Positions 1 to 4,310 of a stretch of 6,135 nt of DNA are shown here, one piece after another. The DNA comes from CAIPSZ01 sp038065015 (GTDB lineage Bacteria > Patescibacteriota > Patescibacteriia > PEXW01). The notes beneath the pieces are model-generated. The model worked only from the letters and a program-made list of their open reading frames with translations, was not told the DNA's origin and made no database searches. The stretch's first letter is position 1. The number at the start of each line of letters is the position of its first letter. The position numbers were made by a program, and so were the translations under genes. The stretch spans positions 1 to 6,135 of the forward strand of contig JBBTRU010000031.1 of NCBI GenBank assembly GCA_038065015.1, written 5' to 3'.

Positions 1-584
1 CAATGGCGGGCCGTGTTACTCACGAACACGACGCGCAGCTTACTGCCTTTGCCGCGGACGGTGAATTCGTCTTTTTCTAAATTGACCTGGTCCTTTTTCA
101 AATTCGCCAGCTCGGACACGCGCAACCCAGTGGAGAAGAGCAGCTCGAGTATCGCCTTATCTCGAATTTGCACAATATCCTGCGTCTTAATCTTCAAGGG
201 TGCTTCCAAGAAGCGTTCCAGATCCGAGCCCTCCATAAAGCTCACCTGCCGTTCTTGCTGCTTGGCCAGCTCTACTTTCTCTGACGAGAGTGACGTAACG
301 TCGCGCTTGGCCATGTACTTAAGGAACGCGCGCAAGGCAATAAGGTGGTAGTTGCGCGTGCTGGCTTTCAGCGGCTGCTTGCTCTGGCTTATGAGGCGGT
401 TCAAGAACAATCGGTACTGTCGGACTTTCTCTGTGGTTATATCCTGCGGTTCTTTGAGCTTGCCCCAGGTCAAGAAGCGACGCAGGTAGAAGTCGTAATT
501 CTTTACCGTGAGCGGGGAGACGTTTTTTTCAATTTCCAAATACTCCAGAAAGTCGGTGAGGAGCTTGGGGAGGTTCGTGGCCAT
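1..584 (-). CDS. XerC/XerD-type tyrosine recombinase, C-terminus cut by window edge
   Basis: The visible 194 residues match the tyrosine recombinase (phage integrase) family, whose Xer members resolve chromosome dimers at dif sites or act as element integrases. Residues 1-92 form the SAM-like core-binding domain (LLTDFLEYLEIEKNVSPLTVKNY in outline, then a helical part ending LRAFLKYMAKR). The catalytic domain starts near residue 117 and contains LLFSTGLRVSELANL, where Arg155 is the first catalytic arginine. VRGKGSKLRVV follows, where Lys179 is the beta-hairpin catalytic lysine; the 24-residue spacing between them is the same as in E. coli XerD. The HxxR box, the second His and the nucleophilic Tyr lie beyond position 1, so activity cannot be judged. 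The usual family length is about 300 residues, so about 100 are missing. The ATG at 584-582 is chosen because the core-binding domain starts there and a promoter sits directly upstream. XerC, XerD and a mobile-element integrase cannot be told apart here. Confidence 0.93.
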   Translation of the reverse strand, partial: MATNLPKLLTDFLEYLEIEKNVSPLTVKNYDFYLRRFLTWGKLKEPQDITTEKVRQYRLFLNRLISQSKQPLKASTRNYHLIALRAFLKYMAKRDVTSLSSEKVELAKQQERQVSFMEGSDLERFLEAPLKIKTQDIVQIRDKAILELLFSTGLRVSELANLKKDQVNLEKDEFTVRGKGSKLRVVFVSNTARH

Positions 585-593
585 AGCGAGAGC

Positions 594-622
594 ATTGTAC
601 GACACTTCATCTTCCTTGTCAT
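594..622 (-). promoter_or_regulatory. Promoter of the Xer recombinase gene, near-leaderless
   Basis: Read on the minus strand, ATGACA (622-617) is followed after exactly 17 bases by TACAAT (599-594). Each differs from the sigma70 consensus at one position. The expected transcription start, about 7 bases after the -10 box, falls near 587, only a few bases before the ATG at 584. No Shine-Dalgarno sequence fits in that space. The sequence match is direct; promoter activity and the leaderless state are inferred. Confidence 0.55.
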
Positions 623-691
623 CCCGGGCCTAATGTAGATTAGCGTTGACTCCTCATACGTTGCTTGCTAGTCTGTCGAATCAAAACACAC

Positions 692-697
692 TATAGT
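692..697 (+). promoter_or_regulatory. Possible -10 box of the phosphodiesterase gene
   Basis: TATAGT lies 31 bases before the preferred ATG at 729 and matches the -10 consensus at five of six positions. No good -35 box sits 16-18 bases upstream. A separate TTGACT (646-651) is well placed only for a poor -10 at 669-674. A short inverted repeat, CTAAT-gtag-ATTAG (630-643), lies between the divergent genes and could be an operator, but it is too short to weigh much. Confidence 0.3.
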
Positions 698-728
698 AAT
701 AATGAACATTCATAACGAAAGGATATAT

Positions 729-1408
729 ATGATTATCTTCGGCCATCGTGGTGCGCGCGGCTTAGAACCGGAGAATACGTTGCTGTCGTTCCGCACGGGA
801 CGGAAGTACACCGATAAAATCGAACTCGATGTGTACGCCTGCAAAACCGGCGAATTGGTTTCATCCATGACGATACAGTTGACCGTACGACCAATGGCAA
901 CGGGTATGTTACAGAAATGACTTTTGATGATTTACGTACCCTGGACGCTGGCAAGGGCGAGAAAATACCGACACTAGACGAAGTACTCGTTGCAGTCGGT
1001 AAAGATACGCTCGTTAATGTGGAACTCAAAGGGAAACATACTGCCCAACCAGTTGCCGCGCTTATCACGGACTATATTCAAAACAAAGGTTGGTTGGCCG
1101 AGAATTTTCTCGTTTCTTCCTTTGACCACGTGGAGCTCCATGACTTTAAGCAACTTGCCCCATCAATCAACATTGGTGCACTCATCTGCGGTATTCCATT
1201 AGACTTGGCACAATGTGCGACGACATTGCAAGCGTACTCCCTTAATCTTTCCGATGAATTTATTAGCCAAGATTTAGTGGATGACGCACACAAGCGCGGA
1301 CTTAAGGTCTTTGTCTATACGGTCAATACCGTGGAAGGTGCACGTCTGCTCAAGAACATGGGCGTGGACGGCATTTTCACCGACTACCCAGACCGCATAA
1401 AGGGTTGA
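729..1408 (+). pseudogene. Glycerophosphodiester phosphodiesterase with one-base frameshift
   Basis: This family hydrolyses glycerophosphodiesters to sn-glycerol-3-phosphate and an alcohol, a route for salvaging phospholipid head groups. Motifs in order are GHRG (first catalytic His) followed by GLEPENT; IELDVY (metal-binding Glu and Asp); IHDDTVDRTTNGNG (second catalytic His); NVELKG (metal Glu); and the C-terminal hallmark DGIFTDYPDRI. The first two are in the 729 frame. From the histidine motif at 866 onward everything is in the frame one base back, so one base is missing at about 858-862. Restored, the protein would have about 226 residues, a normal length with no signal peptide. As written, the first frame stops at 920 and the second frame has its first ATG at 917 (ATGA overlap), so neither product holds the whole active site. 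The start at 729 is preferred over an in-frame ATG at 702 because AAGGA (719-723) is five bases upstream and MIIFGHRG fits family N-termini. It could be true decay or an assembly error. Confidence 0.9.
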
Positions 1409-1433
1409 CCCCTCCGTTTGATTTCCGTACAGT
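1405..1433 (+). promoter_or_regulatory. Candidate promoter overlapping the phosphodiesterase stop codon
   Basis: TTGACC (1405-1410, five of six matches to the -35 consensus) contains the TGA stop of the upstream gene. It is followed after 17 bases by TACAGT (1428-1433, four of six matches to the -10). A transcript would start near 1440 and end at the terminator at 1533, before reaching the next gene, so it could make only a short RNA of about 95 bases. Chance occurrence is quite possible. Confidence 0.25.
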
Positions 1434-1466
1434 ACATGCATCCTCACGCATTTGCTCCTTTCTGTA

Positions 1467-1493
1467 TTGCTGGTTTATGGTTTGTACCAGCAA
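1467..1493 (+). other. Perfect 8-bp hairpin ahead of the terminator
   Basis: TTGCTGGT (1467-1474) pairs exactly with ACCAGCAA (1486-1493) around an 11-base loop. It has no T-tract of its own and lies seven bases before the intrinsic terminator. It may protect the 3' end of the phosphodiesterase transcript or form part of a short RNA starting near 1440. The rest of the noncoding stretch 1409-1591 holds only the neighbouring promoters and terminator. Confidence 0.45.
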
Positions 1494-1500
1494 GCAACTC

Positions 1501-1533
1501 GCCCCGACTGTTTCATTCCGGTCGGGGCTTTTT
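1501..1533 (+). terminator. Intrinsic terminator after the phosphodiesterase gene
   Basis: GCCCCGAC (1501-1508) pairs perfectly with GTCGGGGC (1521-1528). Two further pairs (one G-U, one G-C) extend the stem inward, and five T residues follow at 1529-1533. The opposite strand lacks a T-tract after the stem, so it should work only rightward. Confidence 0.88.
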
Positions 1534-1535
1534 AC

Positions 1536-1564
1536 TTGCCAAAATACCAGTAATCTGCTATTAT
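1536..1564 (+). promoter_or_regulatory. Extended -10 promoter of the secreted deacetylase-like gene
   Basis: TTGCCA (1536-1541) is followed after 17 bases by TATTAT (1559-1564). A TG at 1556-1557 gives an extended -10 element. It begins three bases after the upstream terminator's T-tract, a compact terminator-promoter junction. The expected start near 1571 leaves a leader of about 20 bases with no visible Shine-Dalgarno sequence. Confidence 0.65.
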
Positions 1565-1591
1565 ATAAGCACTTCGTTGTAATGCGACATT

Positions 1592-3202
1592 ATGTTGTTC
1601 CGTGACCTACGTTCTAACAAGAAGGTATTATTTCGCACCCTCCGAGAATGGGAGTGGAGCGTGGTTAGCATTTGCGCCATAGCTATTCTTACGGTGTTCA
1701 TTACCGGCGCACCAACCGGACCACACCAGGCCCAGGCGCTCACTGCCCCGCGCAGTGCGGATTTTGCTTTTACTCCCGTTCCCGCTACTGAAGATGTGTA
1801 CTGCAAAGATAGCGACCGGGGGGATATTACCAACACTGGTGTTACCACAATTGTCGATTTTGATAATCGGGTATCTTCGCGAGTAGACAAGTGCGACGCT
1901 GATGGCCAGACCGTCATCGAAAGCACGTGCTCGGCAAATCATTCTATCACTTTTAAGCAAAAGTGCGCCTACGGCTGTACGGGCGGGCGGTGCTTGAAGC
2001 CCGAAGAGCGCAACATTGTATACGTGGTAGTCAACATCGACACCGAAAACACGTCGCTGGGCGACCAAAGTTACAACCCCAAAATTAGCCTGCAGGAGTA
2101 CAAGCCAGGAGGGTTCGTAGACCAGACCATGAGCGAGGCGAACCGCCTAGGTAATGTCGATTCATTTGGCACGCCCATGAAACTCACCTGGTACCAGTTG
2201 GCCTACGAAATGTATTGCCACAGCCAGCCCGCCGACTGCCTGCTGGTGCACAACCAGATGGAGAAGTTTAAGGAACCGATGAAACGCTGGGATGATGGTA
2301 TGGCCTGGCATTACCATAGCGCCGAATGGTACTCGTATTACGGGCCAAGCGTAACGGAACCGAGTCGTCAGTCAACGTATTGGAGCCAAATTTTTACGTT
2401 CAACGGCACGCAGTACATGCACGGCACCGACGTAGGCCTGGCCGAGAAGTTCCTCTCCATGCAGGTGCTGGAGAAGTCATTCTACCCCGCGCTGGTGCGG
2501 TTTGGCTGGACTTGGATGAATAATGACATTTCCAAATGGCTGGATGGGGTTATCCCGTACGACTACATAAGCATTGCGCCGCTCTCCAGCCCAATCCGAC
2601 CCCAGGACCCAATCGCCAACGTGTACGATTGGTCCCGCGCCCCGCAGGGTTGGACTTTCTACCACCCGTCCACCACCGACTACCAGGTGGCGGGGGATAT
2701 GAAGCACTACATTTTTCCATGCACATCTAGGAGCCAAATCTTCCTAGCGTTTATGAATGCCCAGGCTGGCAAGCCATCACTGACGTGTGTCTACACGCAT
2801 GCTCATAACGACCCGACGTACACCATGAATAACTTGCGATTGCAGCCTTGGCAAGCAGCATTCCCCGGCACCAAGTTTGCCTACGTTAACGGCCTGGAAG
2901 GCGTAAAGAAAATTATTGGTTACCAGGATGATGTTGCCCCGACCGTGACCGTGCAGCAACCCTGGGCGAACTTCTACACCGTGCTAAGCAACGAGCCGCT
3001 CTTTGCCGCGCCGTACGCTGCCGTGCAAACCACCGACGGCTCCTATATCCGCGTGCATGCCGAGACAGATCAGGCCACCTGGACTCGGGATGGCTTGCTC
3101 TCGTGGTCGTACGACCTCACGAATATTCCTTATCAGAAAGTAAAGTTTGGCGGGACAGACATCCCGGGCAATGCTTTCGTGACTGCGGAGTACCGACCGT
3201 AA
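1592..3202 (+). CDS. Secreted polysaccharide-deacetylase-like protein with six-cysteine N-terminal domain
   Basis: The gene encodes 536 residues. Residues 1-23 are basic (RSNKK, RTLRE), residues about 24-41 are hydrophobic (SVVSICAIAILTVFITG), and an AQA near residue 50 could be a signal peptidase site, so export is likely. Residues 71-134 carry six cysteines (71, 101, 113, 125, 129, 134) in the pattern C-x-DSD-x-G ... DKC ... C ... C-x3-C-x4-C, suited to three disulfides; I associate this domain with secreted proteins of CPR bacteria and DPANN archaea. The main domain (about 143-455) resembles the glycoside hydrolase/deacetylase beta/alpha barrel. VVVNIDTE places Asp150, DDGMAWHYH gives Asp234, Asp235, His240 and His242, and YTHAHND gives His403 and His405; PALVRFGWTWMNND also fits. 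These residues could bind a metal, but specificity (chitin, peptidoglycan or another glycan) is unknown. The ATG at 1592 is chosen because an in-frame TAA at 1580 blocks extension and the promoter lies just upstream. Gene extent is sure; the enzyme class is moderately supported. Confidence 0.8.
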   Translation: MLFRDLRSNKKVLFRTLREWEWSVVSICAIAILTVFITGAPTGPHQAQALTAPRSADFAFTPVPATEDVYCKDSDRGDITNTGVTTIVDFDNRVSSRVDKCDADGQTVIESTCSANHSITFKQKCAYGCTGGRCLKPEERNIVYVVVNIDTENTSLGDQSYNPKISLQEYKPGGFVDQTMSEANRLGNVDSFGTPMKLTWYQLAYEMYCHSQPADCLLVHNQMEKFKEPMKRWDDGMAWHYHSAEWYSYYGPSVTEPSRQSTYWSQIFTFNGTQYMHGTDVGLAEKFLSMQVLEKSFYPALVRFGWTWMNNDISKWLDGVIPYDYISIAPLSSPIRPQDPIANVYDWSRAPQGWTFYHPSTTDYQVAGDMKHYIFPCTSRSQIFLAFMNAQAGKPSLTCVYTHAHNDPTYTMNNLRLQPWQAAFPGTKFAYVNGLEGVKKIIGYQDDVAPTVTVQQPWANFYTVLSNEPLFAAPYAAVQTTDGSYIRVHAETDQATWTRDGLLSWSYDLTNIPYQKVKFGGTDIPGNAFVTAEYRP

Positions 3203-3274
3203 CATCGTTCACATTCCATTGGTGCTTGCTTGTGCCACTCCATGCCCCGGTCAAGCAACACCTCCTTACCAAAA

Positions 3275-3312
3275 GCCCCGACTGTTGTTGCAGCAGTTGG
3301 GGTGATTTTTTT
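3275..3312 (+). terminator. Intrinsic terminator of the deacetylase-like gene
   Basis: CCCCGACTG (3276-3284) pairs with CAGTTGGGG (3294-3302) over nine pairs, one of them G-U, around a nine-base loop. After a TGA spacer come seven T residues (3306-3312). On the other strand the stem is followed by TTTT, so it may also stop leftward transcripts weakly. Its left arm and loop start, GCCCCGACTGTT, are identical to those of the terminator at 1501. Confidence 0.85.
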
Positions 3313-3315
3313 AGC

Positions 3316-3349
3316 AATAAAAAAGAGCCTCGATGTAATTCGAGGCTCT
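3316..3349 (-). terminator. Intrinsic terminator for the leftward small-protein genes
   Basis: On the minus strand AGAGCCTCG (3349-3341) pairs perfectly with CGAGGCTCT (3332-3324) around an eight-base loop, followed by a T-rich tract down to about 3316. It lies 17 bases past the stop of the 70-residue gene. With the terminator at 3275 it forms a tight convergent pair filling the gap 3203-3365. Confidence 0.85.
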
Positions 3350-3365
3350 AGGTTTGGTGCGCCAG

Positions 3366-3578
3366 TTACGGTGCGGGGGTAAAGTGCTTTGCCGCTTCTT
3401 CTGGCTGGAACATGTGGCCGCCAAGGCCTTTTGTCCCTATCCAGAGTTCAGTTCGTGAACCGCCGTGGTTCGCTACTCCTACATCGTAGGTTGTGCCGAC
3501 AATGTAGAAGTTTCGTTGTGGCACCTGGACAGTGCAACGCACGGTCTTCGCGGCTAAGAGCGCATTGTAGTGAGCCAT
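3366..3578 (-). CDS. Hypothetical 70-residue soluble protein
   Basis: I do not recognise this family. The product is a small protein without signal peptide or membrane segment. A short N-terminal helix-like stretch (MAHYNALLAAK) is followed by alternating residues typical of beta strands (TVRCTVQVP, NFYIVGTTYDVGV, TELWIGTK), a glycine-rich turn GLGGH, and a helix-like end QPEEAAKHF. It has one cysteine (Cys15) and a TPAP tail. The ATG at 3578 is preferred over an in-frame GTG at 3590 because a strong Shine-Dalgarno GGAGGTG (3588-3582) sits at ideal distance from the ATG and contains most of what would be the first codons. It follows the membrane-protein gene by 50 bases on the same strand, and a strong terminator ends it. 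That it is expressed is well supported by the RBS, promoter and terminator; its function is unknown. Confidence 0.72.
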   Translation of the reverse strand: MAHYNALLAAKTVRCTVQVPQRNFYIVGTTYDVGVANHGGSRTELWIGTKGLGGHMFQPEEAAKHFTPAP

Positions 3579-3607
3579 TGTCACCTCCACTGTTTTTGGT
3601 TTTTCAA

Positions 3608-3636
3608 AGGATACAACGATACTATCGCTTAAGCAA
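3608..3636 (-). promoter_or_regulatory. Possible internal promoter for the 70-residue gene
   Basis: On the minus strand TTGCTT (3636-3631) is followed after 17 bases by TATCCT (3613-3608); each matches consensus at four of six positions. The -35 box overlaps the TAA stop of the upstream membrane-protein gene. A start near 3600 would give a short leader containing the strong Shine-Dalgarno site. The small gene could therefore be transcribed both alone and by read-through. Confidence 0.4.
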
Positions 3637-4012
3637 CTGTGGTGAGTTGCAAACGGACTTTGTCTTCAACCGACAGTGGACGAGGAGCACTCATTTCGGA
3701 ATTATGTACTGGTTGCGCATTCGGGCTACTTACTGCCCAGATGTGCTTGTAAGCCACCAGCATCCCAAACAATACGAAGCCACCAACGGAGAGCATTCCC
3801 CAGCCGACGAATGTCGCCTGCAGGGTTTCGGGGCTTGGTATCCCGAACAGCCAGTTATAAAAAAGCGTGGCCCAAAAAGCGGGGTAGCTATAGAGCCCAC
3901 CAACTGCGGCGCAGATGGCCGTGCAGAAGAAAATCCAAATACACTTCAGTGAGTGCTCGCCTTCCCTTAGCCGTTCCATGCCGCTAGCGATTAGTAAAAT
4001 GAACCTTTTCAT
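3629..4012 (-). CDS. Small membrane protein with two predicted transmembrane segments, unknown function
   Basis: The 127-residue product has a basic N-terminus (MKRF...), a charged stretch MERLREGEH (12-20), a first hydrophobic segment about 22-42 (SLKCIWIFFCTAICAAVGGL), an aromatic stretch YSYPAFWATLFYNWLFG, and a second segment about 67-88 (TFVGWGMLSVGGFVLFGMLV). It ends in a polar tail of about 35 residues. I recognise no family. Two segments with few lysines or arginines between them would place both ends in the cytoplasm, but this is a guess. The ATG at 4012 is chosen because AAGGAGG lies six bases upstream and MKRF is a natural start; an in-frame ATG at 4072 would overlap the promoter -10 region and add a non-hydrophobic extension. 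It is the first gene of a possible two-gene unit with the 70-residue gene. Confidence 0.77.
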   Translation of the reverse strand: MKRFILLIASGMERLREGEHSLKCIWIFFCTAICAAVGGLYSYPAFWATLFYNWLFGIPSPETLQATFVGWGMLSVGGFVLFGMLVAYKHIWAVSSPNAQPVHNSEMSAPRPLSVEDKVRLQLTTVA

Positions 4013-4062
4013 TGTGAACCTCCTTGGTTCTTTGTTTCGGTTTCCTGTATCTGTAACCCCGT

Positions 4063-4091
4063 GTTGTAGCATTGGCAGAGGAATTTGTCAA
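4063..4091 (-). promoter_or_regulatory. Promoter of the small membrane-protein gene
   Basis: On the minus strand a perfect TTGACA (4091-4086) is followed after 17 bases by TACAAC (4068-4063). A TG one base before the -10 makes it an extended -10 element. The leader from about 4056 would be about 45 bases and includes the AAGGAGG ribosome site. The -35 box lies inside one copy of the AATTTGTCA repeat, so a protein bound there would block this promoter. Confidence 0.65.
4074..4090 (+). repeat. Direct repeat copy 1, possible operator
   Basis: GGCAGAGGAATTTGTCA here and GGCAGAATTTGTCA at 4256-4269 share GGCAG and AATTTGTCA and differ by three extra bases. The two copies flank the palindrome block in the divergent region. 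This one overlaps the -35 of the leftward promoter. Confidence 0.45.
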
Positions 4092-4097
4092 TAAGAC

Positions 4098-4224
4098 CAC
4101 CCCCACCCCTCCTCCGAGAGGAGGGGATAGCTATGTAGTTAACCTTACGTTGTGAAGGAAGGGTATTTAGAACGTCCTCCCCACTCGCAGGGGAGGATGC
4201 CCAACGGGCAGGAGAGGAGGGGCA
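4098..4224. repeat. GC-rich palindrome cluster, REP/BIME-like
   Basis: Three palindromes lie in about 125 bases. CCCCTCCTC (4106-4114) and GAGGAGGGG (4118-4126) pair over nine bases with a three-base loop. TCCTCCCC (4175-4182) and GGGGAGGA (4190-4197) pair over eight. TGCCC-aac-GGGCA (4198-4210) forms a small third stem. The block ends in GAGGAGGGGC (4215-4224), an inverted copy of the start at 4105-4114, so the whole could also fold end to end. Paired palindromes bounded by inverted ends between genes are typical of bacterial REP/BIME or small MITE elements. No T-tracts follow the stems, so they are not simple terminators. Copy number elsewhere in the genome cannot be seen. Confidence 0.6.
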
Positions 4225-4251
4225 AATGTCCAAAATTATTTCCATTGCTGT

Positions 4252-4280
4252 TTGAGGCAGAATTTGTCATAATATATTCT
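4252..4280 (+). promoter_or_regulatory. Probable promoter region of the large surface-protein gene
   Basis: The AT-rich stretch offers overlapping choices: TTGAGG (4252-4257) with TATTCT (4275-4280) after 17 bases, or TTGCTG (4245-4250) with CATAAT (4268-4273) after 17 bases. Neither is strong and I cannot choose between them. The leader would be about 25-35 bases with no Shine-Dalgarno site before the start codon. Confidence 0.35.
4256..4269 (+). repeat. Direct repeat copy 2, possible operator
   Basis: GGCAGAATTTGTCA is the second copy of the motif at 4074-4090, in the same orientation and 182 bases away. It overlaps the likely promoter region of the rightward surface-protein gene. Its position in both divergent promoters suggests a shared regulator, but two copies are thin evidence. 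Confidence 0.4.
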
Positions 4281-4310
4281 GGATTTTCGTATGCTCACAC
4301 ACAAAATACT

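Noticed and set aside
13..638. Plus-strand open frames at 13-351 and 345-638
   Set aside because: They are antisense to the Xer recombinase, whose motifs are unmistakable on the minus strand.
855..866. Programmed ribosomal frameshift in the phosphodiesterase gene
   Set aside because: The codons TTG-GTT-TCA do not form an X-XXY-YYZ slippery heptamer and no stimulatory hairpin or upstream Shine-Dalgarno is evident. A one-base deletion or sequencing error explains it better.
4009..4245. Minus-strand open frame of 78 codons across the palindrome block
   Set aside because: It reads through hairpins and the -10/-35 of the membrane-protein promoter, and the product is low-complexity. The overlapping start at 4012 has a far better ribosome site.
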